Below, one piece after another: positions 54,115-63,759 of a DNA stretch of 64,000 bases (position 1 is the first letter of the stretch; the number at the start of each line of letters is the position of its first letter). Under the pieces are notes generated by a model. That model saw nothing but the letters and a program-made list of their open reading frames with translations, had not been told where the DNA came from and did no database searches. A program made the position numbers and the translations under genes. This stretch comes from Mucilaginibacter kameinonensis. Lineage in GTDB: Bacteria; Bacteroidota; Bacteroidia; Sphingobacteriales; Sphingobacteriaceae. The stretch covers positions 806,001-870,000 of the forward strand of contig NZ_RCWZ01000003.1 of assembly GCF_003675385.1 (NCBI RefSeq), read 5' to 3'.

Positions 54115-54663
54115 ATGATAATGGAGGATATAGAATTACTGTCGAAAATTAAAACAGACGACAGGGAAGCATTTAATTCTTTATTTTTAAAATACTATCC
54201 GCTATTGTCAGATTTCTGCAGGTTTTTAGGAGCAGACAATGATGATGGTGAAGACATTATAGCCGATCTGTTTTTAGACCTCTGGGTGAAAAGAGAGCGG
54301 CTGCAGATTCATACCTCCATAAAATCATACCTGTACGGAGCCATAAAAAACAGGGTTTATACTTTAAAAGGCAAAAGCCAGAAAGTTGAACTGTTACCTG
54401 AAGAGTACGCGTCGGACAAACCCATAGGCGATCACCTTCGCCCCGATGAGATCCTGTTCAGGAAAGAGCGCCGCCTCATAATTGAGCGTTTTATAGATGA
54501 ATTACCGGAGCAGGGAAAACTTATTTTCTTGATGAGCTGGCATCACCAGCTTGAGCACCATGAGATTGCCGAAATTTTAAATATCTCGCCCAATACGGTA
54601 AAAACTCATATTTACCGGGCCATCAATTATTGCCGCAAGCGCCTGCTTTTGTTAAATAATTAG
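54115..54663 (+). CDS. ECF sigma factor, second SusC/FecR-associated unit
   Basis: 182 residues; ATG at 54115, with a second in-frame ATG at 54121. Region 2 reads DNDDGEDIIADLFLDLWVKR, and region 4 LPEQGKLIFLMSWHHQLEHH followed by NISPNTVKTHIYRA. It leads a plus-strand set of sigma, FecR, SusC and SusD. No GGCAACC box lies upstream. Confidence 0.93.
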   Translation: MIMEDIELLSKIKTDDREAFNSLFLKYYPLLSDFCRFLGADNDDGEDIIADLFLDLWVKRERLQIHTSIKSYLYGAIKNRVYTLKGKSQKVELLPEEYASDKPIGDHLRPDEILFRKERRLIIERFIDELPEQGKLIFLMSWHHQLEHHEIAEILNISPNTVKTHIYRAINYCRKRLLLLNN

Positions 54664-54736
54664 TCACAATATTAACATTACATTAAATCGTAAAATCATG
54701 TAATCGGATTGCAGCCTTTTGAATACTTACTTCAAA

Positions 54737-55771
54737 ATGGCGCACATGGATGAACATCATTACCTATTGATCATAGGCTACCTGGAGGGAAAAATATCCG
54801 AAGAGGAAACTCAATATTTATTGCAAAAAGTTCAGACCGATAAGGAATTTTCTGACGCGTTTGAAGATATTGCCGAGATCTGGTCGGCCAGGAAGCCCGT
54901 GCCCAATAATAGTATCAAAGCTAATGATGCCCTGAACCGCCTCAATAAAAAAATAGATCAGCTTGAAACGCCATCCAACGAACAAGCATTGCCAAAACCC
55001 AATGCCATTATTCTAAAACTACGGCCTGTACTGGCCGTAGCGGCTTCGGTATTATTACTGGCCTGCGCGTTCTGGTTTTATAAAATCCACATCAGTAATA
55101 AAACTGCCAATACGTTTGCCCTTATTGAAAACCATACAGCACCCGGACAAAAAAAGAAGATCAATTTGCCCGATGGTACCATTGTAACCCTTAATGCATC
55201 AAGTAACCTGCACATTGCAGGAAATTTTGACGACGAGAAACGTGAAGTGTATTTAGATGGTGAAGCTTTTTTTGATGTAAAACGCAATCCGCAGAAACCA
55301 TTCATTGTACATACGGGTAAAGTTGCTACCCAGGTATTGGGCACGCATTTCAACGTATCGGCCTATGTTAACGATAGTAATATCACGGTATCGCTTGTAG
55401 AGGGCAAGGTTCAGGTTGATATGAATAATGATCCATCAAAACGGGTCATACTCGATCCCGGTAAGCAAATGATCTATTCAAAAAGCGATGGCCAGGCTCG
55501 TGTTACTGATTTTATAACTGAAGATATTACCGGGTGGAAGGAAAATAAGCTGGTGTTTAACTACGACAGCTGGACCGACGCCGCTAAAAAGCTAAGCAGA
55601 TGGTATGGCGTGCCTGTAAAACTGCAGGACAGTACCCTGCTGCGCTGCAAACTGAAAGGCACTTTTGATAATATCCCGCTAAACAAAGTAATGGAACAAA
55701 TAAAAATGGTTTCGGATATATCATGGAAAATGCAGGGTAAGGCCATGATCATATCCGGTAAATGTAACTAA
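54737..55771 (+). CDS. FecR-family anti-sigma factor
   Basis: 344 residues from the ATG at 54737; the frame is open from a TTG at 54719, and Met at 54746 (MDEHHYLLIIGYLEG) is another choice. One membrane helix lies near 100-118 (LRPVLAVAASVLLLACAFWF). The periplasmic FecR domain has GQKKKINLPDGTIVTLNASS and DGEAFFDVKRNPQKPF. A C-terminal DUF4974-type domain ends near ISWKMQGKAMIISGK. It should hold the sigma factor just upstream until the STN domain of the next protein signals. Confidence 0.92.
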   Translation: MAHMDEHHYLLIIGYLEGKISEEETQYLLQKVQTDKEFSDAFEDIAEIWSARKPVPNNSIKANDALNRLNKKIDQLETPSNEQALPKPNAIILKLRPVLAVAASVLLLACAFWFYKIHISNKTANTFALIENHTAPGQKKKINLPDGTIVTLNASSNLHIAGNFDDEKREVYLDGEAFFDVKRNPQKPFIVHTGKVATQVLGTHFNVSAYVNDSNITVSLVEGKVQVDMNNDPSKRVILDPGKQMIYSKSDGQARVTDFITEDITGWKENKLVFNYDSWTDAAKKLSRWYGVPVKLQDSTLLRCKLKGTFDNIPLNKVMEQIKMVSDISWKMQGKAMIISGKCN

Positions 55772-55911
55772 ACACAAGAAAGGTAAAACTTAATGAAATA
55801 AAGAAAAGCATAAAACAACAACAGGCAGCATGATCAGATCACACCGCCTGCTCCGTAATCAGGTCCTCGCCAAAGGGCCCAATTCAAATTAGTATTAGCA
55901 ATCTCAAAAAT

Positions 55912-58900
55912 ATGAAAAAATATATATTCTCACTTTTAAGTGCGATTTATTTGATGTGCACGGTTGTACAGGCCGGAGCAACAACCCAAAGCCGTACTTC
56001 CGATCCGGTTTGCACCATCCAGGTTACCGGAAAATCAATCAAAGAGGTATTTTCCCTAATTGAAAAACAAACCGGCTTACACTTTATACACAATGCAACA
56101 GAGGCCCAGCTGAGTAAAAAAATAAGCCTTTCTGAAAATAACCAGCCTATTGACGAAGTATTAAAAAAAATAGCCAGGCAATCGGGCCTGTCATTTAAAA
56201 GGACCGATCAAACCATATATGTACAAACCTCGTCAAGAATACTGCGCGTTACCGGCAAGGTAGCCGACTCGCAAACAGGCGAAGCCTTACCCGGTGTTTC
56301 GGTACGAGTAAAAGAAAGCGCAGATGGAACAATTACCGATGTAAACGGTAACTATCATCTTGAAGCAGTAGAAAACAGCACTTTAGTGTTTTCGTTTATC
56401 GGCTATCAATCGCAAGAGGCAACAGTTTCCGGCAGCACGCTCAACATTTCATTAAAAGCCGATCAGGCTGCATTGAAAGAGGTAGTAGTTGTGGGCTACG
56501 GCAAGCAATCGCGTAAGCTACTTACCAGCTCTATTGTAACCGTTCAGAACAAAGATTTTAACCGGGGTGCTCTAAGCAACCCCGCGCAATTGCTACAGGG
56601 TAAAGTTGCCGGCTTAAATATCACCCGCTCCGGCGATCCGAATGAAAGCCCGTCTATAAGCTTGCGCGGCCCCTCAACCCTGCGTACCGGCCCAGCCCAG
56701 GAACCTTTTTATGTAATTGACGGCGTAGCCGGTGCCGATTACAGACTTGTAGCTCCTGACGATATCGAAACCATCGATGTATTAAAAGACGCCTCCGCCA
56801 CAGCTATTTATGGTACCCGTGCGGCTAATGGTGTAATCATCATTACTACTAAAAAAGGTAAAAGCGGTCAAACCGCCATTTCATATAATGCTTATGCCGG
56901 TGTCGAAAAAATTGCCAACAGCATTAAAATGATGAATGCTACACAGCTTGCCGATTACCTGAGCAAAAACAACCTGGCCCTTGACCCATCCGACCAAAAA
57001 GGCGCTAATACCGATTGGCAAAAAGAGGTAAGCCGTACCGCTTACTCACAAAACCATAACGTTGCCCTTACAGGTGGTTTTAACCAAACTACTTACAGCG
57101 CTTCGGTTAATTATTTTGATGATAAAGGCATTTTGAAAGGCAGTGCGCTTAACCGATTTACTACCAAAATGGCCGTAGAGCAAAAGGCATTTAATGACCG
57201 TTTGAAATTAGGCTTATCTGTAAACAACAGCACAAGTAATTCAGACATCATCCCCAATCAAAACATTGTATTATACAACATGCTGCGCTACCTGCCAACT
57301 GTTCCGGTAATGCAAAATGGTGCGTATACAGAAAACCTGCAACGTATACAATACTATAACCCGGTTGCTTTGCTGGCCGATGCTTATCAAAAAACTAAAA
57401 GCAAACTGAGCTTAATAAATGCTACTGCTGAGTTAAAACTCCCGTTGGGTTTTACTTATAACATCAGCCTGTCTACCCAAAATGAGCAGGTTAACGGCGG
57501 CGCTTATTACAACAGCCAGTACACCCTTGACCAGGGCGTTCATGGCGAAGCTTACCGCTCGTCATTTGAAAATACCCGCAAAGTGGGGGAAACTTTTTTG
57601 ACCTATGCCAAAACCACGGGCAAACATGATATTAACGTACTGGCAGGTTACAGCTTGCAGCAGGATGTAAACGGCGACGGTTTTCAGGCCAATAACCGTA
57701 ACTTTCCTACAGATGATATTGGCTACCTGAACATTGGCCTTGGCTCGCCGGCAGGTGATTTCAGGACAGACTGGGGGGCCAACCTATATCAAAAACTCCG
57801 TTTAATATCTTATTACAGCCGTGCTAAATACAGCTATGACAATAAATACCTGCTACAATTATCATTAAGGCGTGATGGTTCATCGGCATTTGGTGCAAAC
57901 AACAAATGGGGTACTTTCCCTTCTGCATCATTAGGCTGGCGGATCACCGAAGAATCGTTCATGCAAAACCAGCATTTATTTAACGATTTGAAATTAAGGG
58001 CAAGTTATGGTATCACCGGTAACTCGCTGGGCTTTGATCCGTTGATCTCACAGATTAAATATGGTTCGGCAGGTGCATTTTATTATAATGGTGTGTTCAC
58101 TAATTCAATAGGCCCCTCGCAAAATGCTAACCCCGACTTGAAATGGGAAAAAACCACCATGTATAACTTAGGTTTGGATTTCTCTTTATTCAACGGCAGG
58201 TTGAGTGGAACTATCGAAGCCTACGACAAAAAAACCAACGACCTGATCTACTTTTACCCGGTATCAACCACCCAATATTTTGTGGGTACTTTAACCGCCA
58301 ACGTAGGTTCAATCTCCAATAAAGGATACGAGGTTACCATTAACGCTACTCCTGTAGCTACAAGCAGCTTTAAATGGAATACCTCTCTTAACATAGCGCA
58401 CAATAAAAACAAACTGGTATCACTGTCAAACAGCAGCTTTAAACTTGACTCTATTCCGCAGGCAGAACCAGGCGGCCAGGGTGAAACAGGTTACAAAGTA
58501 CAGATCCTGAAAACTGGTTATCCGGTAGGTCAGTTCCTGCTCTACAAATATGCCGGTAAAGATGCTAATGGCGTATCGCAGTTTTACAGCCACAGCGGCG
58601 GTGTAACTACTACCCCAACTTCTAAAGATTATTTCTACGCCGGTAACGCGCAGCCTAAACTGGTGTTCGGCTTTAATAACAGTTTTAGCTATGGCAATTT
58701 TGATCTTAATCTGTTTGTGCGAGGCTCGCTTGGTGGCAAGATCCTGAACGCTACCCTTGCCGATTTGAACCGTACCAGCGACGTAAGGAGCTATAACCTG
58801 CCCGCTTCATCCGCCAATGAATCGCCTAAAGATGTGAATGCTTATTTATACTCCGACCGTTATATTGAAAGCGGATCATACCTGCGCCTGGATAACGCTA

Positions 58901-59103
58901 CCCTTGGTTACACCTTCCCGAAATTTACGCCGGGCATCCGCAATTTACGCGTGTATGTATCGGGTAATAACCTGGCCGTTATAACCGGCTATAAGGGTAT
59001 TGATCCGGAGATTTCATTAGGCGGACTTACACCGGGTATCGATAATAAAAACTATTACCCGCGCACCAGGGCTTTCCTGTTCGGTTTAAGTGCATCATTT
59101 TAA
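55912..59103 (+). CDS. SusC/RagA-type TonB-dependent transporter with STN domain
   Basis: 1063 residues. A signal peptide (MKKYIFSLLSAIYLMCTVVQ) is followed by an STN domain at about 36-106, a carboxypeptidase-regulatory-like domain at about 112-185, a TonB-box-like VVVVGYG at 191-197, the plug (LRGPSTLRTG, FYVIDGV, IYGTRAANGVIIITTKKGKS) and the barrel. It is 70 residues shorter than the SusC at the left end of the window and clearly a different lineage. It is followed 24 bases later by its SusD partner. Confidence 0.95.
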   Translation: MKKYIFSLLSAIYLMCTVVQAGATTQSRTSDPVCTIQVTGKSIKEVFSLIEKQTGLHFIHNATEAQLSKKISLSENNQPIDEVLKKIARQSGLSFKRTDQTIYVQTSSRILRVTGKVADSQTGEALPGVSVRVKESADGTITDVNGNYHLEAVENSTLVFSFIGYQSQEATVSGSTLNISLKADQAALKEVVVVGYGKQSRKLLTSSIVTVQNKDFNRGALSNPAQLLQGKVAGLNITRSGDPNESPSISLRGPSTLRTGPAQEPFYVIDGVAGADYRLVAPDDIETIDVLKDASATAIYGTRAANGVIIITTKKGKSGQTAISYNAYAGVEKIANSIKMMNATQLADYLSKNNLALDPSDQKGANTDWQKEVSRTAYSQNHNVALTGGFNQTTYSASVNYFDDKGILKGSALNRFTTKMAVEQKAFNDRLKLGLSVNNSTSNSDIIPNQNIVLYNMLRYLPTVPVMQNGAYTENLQRIQYYNPVALLADAYQKTKSKLSLINATAELKLPLGFTYNISLSTQNEQVNGGAYYNSQYTLDQGVHGEAYRSSFENTRKVGETFLTYAKTTGKHDINVLAGYSLQQDVNGDGFQANNRNFPTDDIGYLNIGLGSPAGDFRTDWGANLYQKLRLISYYSRAKYSYDNKYLLQLSLRRDGSSAFGANNKWGTFPSASLGWRITEESFMQNQHLFNDLKLRASYGITGNSLGFDPLISQIKYGSAGAFYYNGVFTNSIGPSQNANPDLKWEKTTMYNLGLDFSLFNGRLSGTIEAYDKKTNDLIYFYPVSTTQYFVGTLTANVGSISNKGYEVTINATPVATSSFKWNTSLNIAHNKNKLVSLSNSSFKLDSIPQAEPGGQGETGYKVQILKTGYPVGQFLLYKYAGKDANGVSQFYSHSGGVTTTPTSKDYFYAGNAQPKLVFGFNNSFSYGNFDLNLFVRGSLGGKILNATLADLNRTSDVRSYNLPASSANESPKDVNAYLYSDRYIESGSYLRLDNATLGYTFPKFTPGIRNLRVYVSGNNLAVITGYKGIDPEISLGGLTPGIDNKNYYPRTRAFLFGLSASF

Positions 59104-59127
59104 ATCAAACACCATTAAAAGATCAAC

Positions 59128-60708
59128 ATGAAAACTTCCATTCATAAATACTGTGCCCTGCTTTTCGCGGCCATTACCATATCATCATGCACCAAAGTTG
59201 ATGTGCCTGTTGAAACCGAATTAACTCCATCAAACTTCCCTACTACCCCGCAACAGTTTATTCTGGCTTCGGGAGCTGCTTATGCGCAGTTGAGGGGTTC
59301 ATTTGCACAATCATACTGGCAAATGCAAACCCTGAGTACCGATGAAGCTATTATGCCCGCAAGGGCCGGGGGCTGGCGCGACGGCGGCCGTTACCAACAG
59401 CTGCACTATCACAACTGGAATGCCGACCTGCCACAGGTTCAGGATGCCTGGACATGGGGTTTTGGTACCATCAGTACCTGTAACCGCATCATCGCTACGT
59501 TTGCGTCATCACCGGATAACGCTGCAAAAGCTACTACCATTGCCGAACTGAGGGCAACACGTGCCATGATGTTTTTCTTTATGATGGATCTTTACGGCAA
59601 CATTCCGGTAGTAACCACATTTGGTTCTGCTGATAAACCTGCTACCACCGCGCGTAAAGATGTATTTGCCTTTATCGAGAAAGAATTAAACGAGGTGATC
59701 CCCAACCTGAGTACCGTAGTTGATCAGACAACTTACGGCAGGCCAACCCAGTTCACCGCCTACGCCATACTGGCCAAAATGTACCTTAACGCCGAGGTTT
59801 ACACCGGTGCGGGCCGCTACAACGATGCTGTTAAAATGTGCGATAACATCATGCAATCAGGAAAATACGCTTTAGAGGATGATTACTTGAAAATGTTTTA
59901 CCCGGATAACGGCCCAAAAGTTAAAGAATTTATTTTCGCCATCCCTTATGATCACGCGCTGGCCCAGGGCGAGCAATTTAGCTGGTATTCGCTGCATCCG
60001 GCGTTGCAGGCCAAATATGGTTTGCTTTACCGCTTAAGTAACCCATGCAGCACCATTCCGTCGTACTATGCTCAATTTAACGATCCCAACGATATCCGCA
60101 CCAGCATTTGGCTTATTGGCAAGCAGTATGATTTTGCGGGCAATCCCATCATCATAAAAACAACTAAAAAAGGTTTGGATGCTTCATACGCGGGCCCCGA
60201 CCCTACGGCTCCTATTGATTACCAATTGACGTTTACGCCAGATCTTACACTGGTTGACGTACCTACCTTTGAGGTTGGGGGTGACGAGCTGGGTAAAGCG
60301 AAAGGTATCCGCAATAACAAATACTACCCGGATGTTACAGCAACCGACCGTAACCAAAGTAACGACGTGCCTGTTTTCCGTTATGCCGATATACTGCTGA
60401 TGAAAGCCGAAGCCATTTTGAGGGGCGCTACTCCAACAAATGGAGAAACAGCTCTATCGCTAATTAACCAATTAAGGACTAAACGTAAAGCAGCTACCTG
60501 GAGCAGCGTTGACCTTCCCAACCTTTTACAGGAACGCGCACGCGAACTAAACTGGGAAACTTGGAGAAGGAACGACCTGATCCGCTTTGGAAAATATGAA
60601 GAATCATGGGGTTATAAAACCGACAAGGATGTTAACAAACGCCTTTTCCCTATCCCATCTGCCGAGCTTATCTTAAACTCAAAACTGCAGCAAAACACCG
60701 GCTATTAA
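59128..60708 (+). CDS. SusD/RagB-family outer-membrane lipoprotein
   Basis: 526 residues with a lipobox (ITISSC, Cys21). The helical repeat core has ELRATRAMMFFFMMDLYGNI and RYADILLMKAEAILRGATPT. The C-terminal WETWRRNDLIRFGKYEESWG and RLFPIPSAELILN are the usual SusD ending. It binds the substrate at the surface for the SusC partner. It is the last gene before a strong terminator. No catabolic enzyme follows on the same strand. Confidence 0.95.
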   Translation: MKTSIHKYCALLFAAITISSCTKVDVPVETELTPSNFPTTPQQFILASGAAYAQLRGSFAQSYWQMQTLSTDEAIMPARAGGWRDGGRYQQLHYHNWNADLPQVQDAWTWGFGTISTCNRIIATFASSPDNAAKATTIAELRATRAMMFFFMMDLYGNIPVVTTFGSADKPATTARKDVFAFIEKELNEVIPNLSTVVDQTTYGRPTQFTAYAILAKMYLNAEVYTGAGRYNDAVKMCDNIMQSGKYALEDDYLKMFYPDNGPKVKEFIFAIPYDHALAQGEQFSWYSLHPALQAKYGLLYRLSNPCSTIPSYYAQFNDPNDIRTSIWLIGKQYDFAGNPIIIKTTKKGLDASYAGPDPTAPIDYQLTFTPDLTLVDVPTFEVGGDELGKAKGIRNNKYYPDVTATDRNQSNDVPVFRYADILLMKAEAILRGATPTNGETALSLINQLRTKRKAATWSSVDLPNLLQERARELNWETWRRNDLIRFGKYEESWGYKTDKDVNKRLFPIPSAELILNSKLQQNTGY

Positions 60709-60737
60709 TAATATTTGTACCCCTATTTTATTGCCTG

Positions 60738-60767
60738 GCTGTCCCGTTATTTCGGGGCAGCTTTTTT
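60738..60767 (+). terminator. Intrinsic terminator of the second Sus locus
   Basis: GCTGTCCCG pairs with CGGGGCAGC (one G-T pair) around TTATTT, followed by six T. It lies 30 bases after the SusD stop. Confidence 0.85.
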
Positions 60768-60851
60768 GTTTTTCATACCAAATAACTGCTGCCACTCACC
60801 TCCTGGACACAAGTGTAGGGAAGATAAGAGATTGCCAGTAATGTTGGTGTA

Positions 60852-60961
60852 AAAAGCCATGTCATTGCGAGGAGGAACGACGAAGCAATCTCGTAGCTAT
60901 GCAGATCGGACATGCATTGGCTACGAGATTGCCACGCTGCGCTTGCAATGACATGGCTTTT
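60852..60961. repeat. REP-like palindromic element, copy 4 of 4
   Basis: Outer arms of 17 bases (60852-60868 and 60945-60961) begin AAAAGCCATGTCATTGC and pair perfectly. An inner stem AATCTCGTAGC/GCTACGAGATT (60887-60897 and 60920-60930) is also perfect. Confidence 0.8.
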
Positions 60962-60997
60962 ATTTGTTTTTCCAAGCCATCGCCCTCTTTTGCCACG

Positions 60998-61041
60998 GCG
61001 GCCAGAGGCCGCTTTATAATTACCACTCGCCTGGAGGCGAG
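60998..61041. repeat. Two tandem small palindromes
   Basis: GCGGCC-AGA-GGCCGC at 60998-61012 and CTCGCC-TGGA-GGCGAG at 61026-61041. They resemble the palindrome array at 41221 in size and spacing, though not in sequence. Confidence 0.55.
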
Positions 61042-61082
61042 CGGCGGCGATCGTTATTTACACGTTACTCATTTTTATCTTA

Positions 61083-62381
61083 TCACCAATAAACCACAAA
61101 CTCCGTTTGCCTTTCGGCAACAGTTTTTAATGAAAATTCAAAGTCATGATTTAGCATGATTTCGCGCACCAGGGTTAGGCCTATGCCCTGTCCATCTTTT
61201 TTAGTGCTGAAGAACGGGGTAAACAAGTTAACCTGTTGCTCGGGACTAATGCCTTTGCCGGTATCAGTAATGGTTAGTTTCTTTTCTTGGGGATTGATGG
61301 CAAGTGTTACCGAACCGTTGCCATCAATAGCCTCGATGGCATTTTTAACGATATTGATAAAAGCCTGTTCCAGTTGCTGTTCATCGGCCATGATCGTGAT
61401 TGGTTCCTCCGGCAAATCAAGATTAAGCGATACGCCTTTTTGTTTGGCACGGATGCCCATTAGCTTTACTACCGATTCTATAAGCTTTTGCAATATAACG
61501 GGATGCTTATTGGCCGGCGGCAGTTTAACCAGATCGGCAAAGTTGCGCATGAACAGGTTCAGGTTCTGGTTTCTGTCCATAGCTACTTGTAAGGCATCCT
61601 TTATTGGATCAAAATCATGCCCCGCCCAAAGTTGATCGGTTTTCATCGCCGACTGCATGATGGAATTTACCGGGCCAATGGTATTATTAACCTCATGTGC
61701 CATCATCCTGATCACTTTGCCATAAACCTTCTTTTCGGCCGCAAGGATCTCGGCAGTCAAATCTTCCAACATGATAAAATGCCGCGAAAATCCACGGTCA
61801 ATAAAGTGCGACTTTTGCAGTTTGAAAGAGTTAACGCCGTCCAGCTTAACTACCATAGTTTCGCCCGATTTAAGGGCTTTGATGTGTGCAAAAACGGGAT
61901 GCTTTAACTCGCCAATCAATTCACCAACTACAGCTTTTTCATCAATAGCCAAAACCTGCAAAGCTTTAGGGTTTATTTGCTGTACGCGGTCATCAAAATC
62001 AAGAATGATGATGCCCGTTGGCGAGGTATAGATCAGCTTTTCTAAAAAGAAATGCTGCTGTTCCTGTCGTGTGCGTTCGGTTCTTAGCTCGTCCATCATT
62101 TGGTTATAAACATCAATCAGCGCATCAACCTCAAGCTTGCCTGTTGAAAGAAACTTTACATTAAAATCTTTGTCTTTTATGGCTTCAATACCTTGTAGTA
62201 ACATTTTTAAAGGCAATACAAGCTGGCGGTAAAGCTGTATAGCCACAGCTGCCGAGAGGAGAACAAAAGCTTCGGCTATGATAAAATAGATCTTATTGTC
62301 GATAAAAATAAACCATGCAAGCACCAGGGTAAGCAGGTGCAGGATCAGCACAAATAAAATGTATTTAGTCCTCAGCTTCAT
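61083..62381 (-). CDS. Sensor histidine kinase (HAMP, PAS, HATPase)
   Basis: 432 residues. Two membrane helices lie in the first 50 residues with almost no periplasmic loop, so the input is probably membrane-borne or cytosolic. A HAMP-like segment follows at about 52-105 and a PAS domain at about 115-215 (TSPTGIIILDFDDRVQQINP). The H-box is MMAHEVNNTIGPVNS, the N-box NIVKNAIEAIDG, and the G-boxes DTGKGISPE and DGQGIGLTLV. It resembles NtrB/NtrY-type kinases. It overlaps the response regulator gene by 17 bases, marking a cognate pair. Confidence 0.92.
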   Translation of the reverse strand: MKLRTKYILFVLILHLLTLVLAWFIFIDNKIYFIIAEAFVLLSAAVAIQLYRQLVLPLKMLLQGIEAIKDKDFNVKFLSTGKLEVDALIDVYNQMMDELRTERTRQEQQHFFLEKLIYTSPTGIIILDFDDRVQQINPKALQVLAIDEKAVVGELIGELKHPVFAHIKALKSGETMVVKLDGVNSFKLQKSHFIDRGFSRHFIMLEDLTAEILAAEKKVYGKVIRMMAHEVNNTIGPVNSIMQSAMKTDQLWAGHDFDPIKDALQVAMDRNQNLNLFMRNFADLVKLPPANKHPVILQKLIESVVKLMGIRAKQKGVSLNLDLPEEPITIMADEQQLEQAFINIVKNAIEAIDGNGSVTLAINPQEKKLTITDTGKGISPEQQVNLFTPFFSTKKDGQGIGLTLVREIMLNHDFEFSLKTVAERQTEFVVYW

Positions 62382-63738
62382 CGTACGGGATCTGGTATTT
62401 TTCGAGCCGCCGGTACAGGGCGCTGCGCGTGAGCCCCAGAGCCGCCGCGGCCTTGCTTATTTTATTTTTATGATGATCTAATGCCCGTTTTATCATTTCT
62501 ACCTCTACCTCTTCTAAAGTTAAGGTGCCCACTCCCGGCAACTGGATATTTCCTTTTTTTACCGGGGATAATTCCAATTGCGACCGGAAATCATCAATGC
62601 TCAATTCATCTCTCCGGCTCACTAAAATGGAACGCTCCACCAGGTTTTTCAACTGTCTGATATTACCAGGCAAGGGTAGCTGCTGTAACCATTTCATAAC
62701 CGATGGCGCTACCGACAAATTGGGCCGGTTATAGATCTGCTTTAAATTATTAATAAAAAAGCTAACCAACAAAGGAATATCTTTCGGCCGCTCGCGCAGG
62801 GCAGGCAAATAAACCGTGATCAAATTGATCCGGTAAAGCAAATCCTCACGAAAAGTACCACGAGATACCATCTCGTTCAGGTTTTTGTTTGTCGCGCAAA
62901 CCACACGGGTATCTACGGTTTTGGTACGACTGCTACCTAATACCTCGTAGGTGCGGTCTTGCAATACACGGAGCAGTTTCACCTGACTGCTCGCATCCAG
63001 ATCGCCTATTTCATCTAAAAAAATGGTGCCCTTGTTGGCCATCTCAAAGCGGCCTACCCTGTCAAACCGGGCATCGGTAAACGCGCCACGGATGTGACCA
63101 AACATTTCGCTCTCAAACAAGGAGGTAGAGATACCGCCTAAATTCACTTTAATAAATGGCTTATTACGACGAAGACTGTTCTGATGAATTGCTTCGGCAA
63201 TCAGTTCCTTACCTGTACCACTTTCGCCCATGATCAACACTGATGCATCTGTTGAGGCCACCCGGCCGATGGTTTCCAAAATATCGAGCATCCGGGAATC
63301 TTCACCTACAATATTTTCAAAATTGTAGGTTTTGTCCAGTTGCTTACGGGTACGGTGCTCCGTCTTTTTATCCTGTAGATCAAGCAGTGTTTTTACCGAT
63401 TGGATAAGGTGCTCGTTAACCCAGGGTTTATTGATAAAATCGTTGGCGCCAAGCTTCATGCCTTTAACTGCCAACTCGATACTTCCCCAACCGGTTATCA
63501 GGATCACCGGAATGGCACTGCTAAAAGCCTTGATCTTTCCAAGCAGGTCCATCCCCTCCTGTCCCGAGGTATCTATCGAAAAATTAAGATCAAGAATGAT
63601 CAGTTCAGGGGCTTTTTTCCTGATGATCTTGAGGGCTTCAGCAGGTTCGCCAACACTTACAGCATCATAACCCTCACTTTTCAGCAGCAGGATTAGCGAG
63701 GTGCGTACGGCAATATCATCATCAATAACCAATATCAT
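62365..63738 (-). CDS. NtrC-type sigma-54-dependent response regulator
   Basis: 457 residues. The receiver domain (1-120) has its phospho-Asp in LIILDLNFS. The AAA+ domain has Walker A GESGTGKE and FLDEIGDLD. The sigma-54 loop reads GAFTDA rather than GAFTGA. A Fis-type helix-turn-helix at the C-terminus reads KAAAALGLTRSALYRRLEKY. It lies 21 bases after the FtsX-type permease stop on the same strand, so the pair probably regulates that transporter. I could not identify a -24/-12 promoter in the window. Confidence 0.92.
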   Translation of the reverse strand: MILVIDDDIAVRTSLILLLKSEGYDAVSVGEPAEALKIIRKKAPELIILDLNFSIDTSGQEGMDLLGKIKAFSSAIPVILITGWGSIELAVKGMKLGANDFINKPWVNEHLIQSVKTLLDLQDKKTEHRTRKQLDKTYNFENIVGEDSRMLDILETIGRVASTDASVLIMGESGTGKELIAEAIHQNSLRRNKPFIKVNLGGISTSLFESEMFGHIRGAFTDARFDRVGRFEMANKGTIFLDEIGDLDASSQVKLLRVLQDRTYEVLGSSRTKTVDTRVVCATNKNLNEMVSRGTFREDLLYRINLITVYLPALRERPKDIPLLVSFFINNLKQIYNRPNLSVAPSVMKWLQQLPLPGNIRQLKNLVERSILVSRRDELSIDDFRSQLELSPVKKGNIQLPGVGTLTLEEVEVEMIKRALDHHKNKISKAAAALGLTRSALYRRLEKYQIPYDEAED

Positions 63739-63759
63739 AACAAGCGGTCAATATCGTAA

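Larger units (their letters stand above)
60709..61082. other. 374-base intergenic stretch: terminator, REP copy and two small palindromes
   Basis: It lies between the 3' ends of the SusD gene and the histidine kinase gene. Everything recognisable in it is structured DNA, listed separately (60738-60767, 60852-60961, 60998-61041). The short open frame across 60899-61159 follows the repeats and is not a convincing gene. Confidence 0.7.

Noticed and set aside
4282..55880. GGGCCC words upstream of both SusC genes (4282 and 55875) as a shared operator
   Set aside because: The distances to the starts differ widely (about 170 and 32 bases) and flanks do not match; a 6-bp palindrome can recur by chance.
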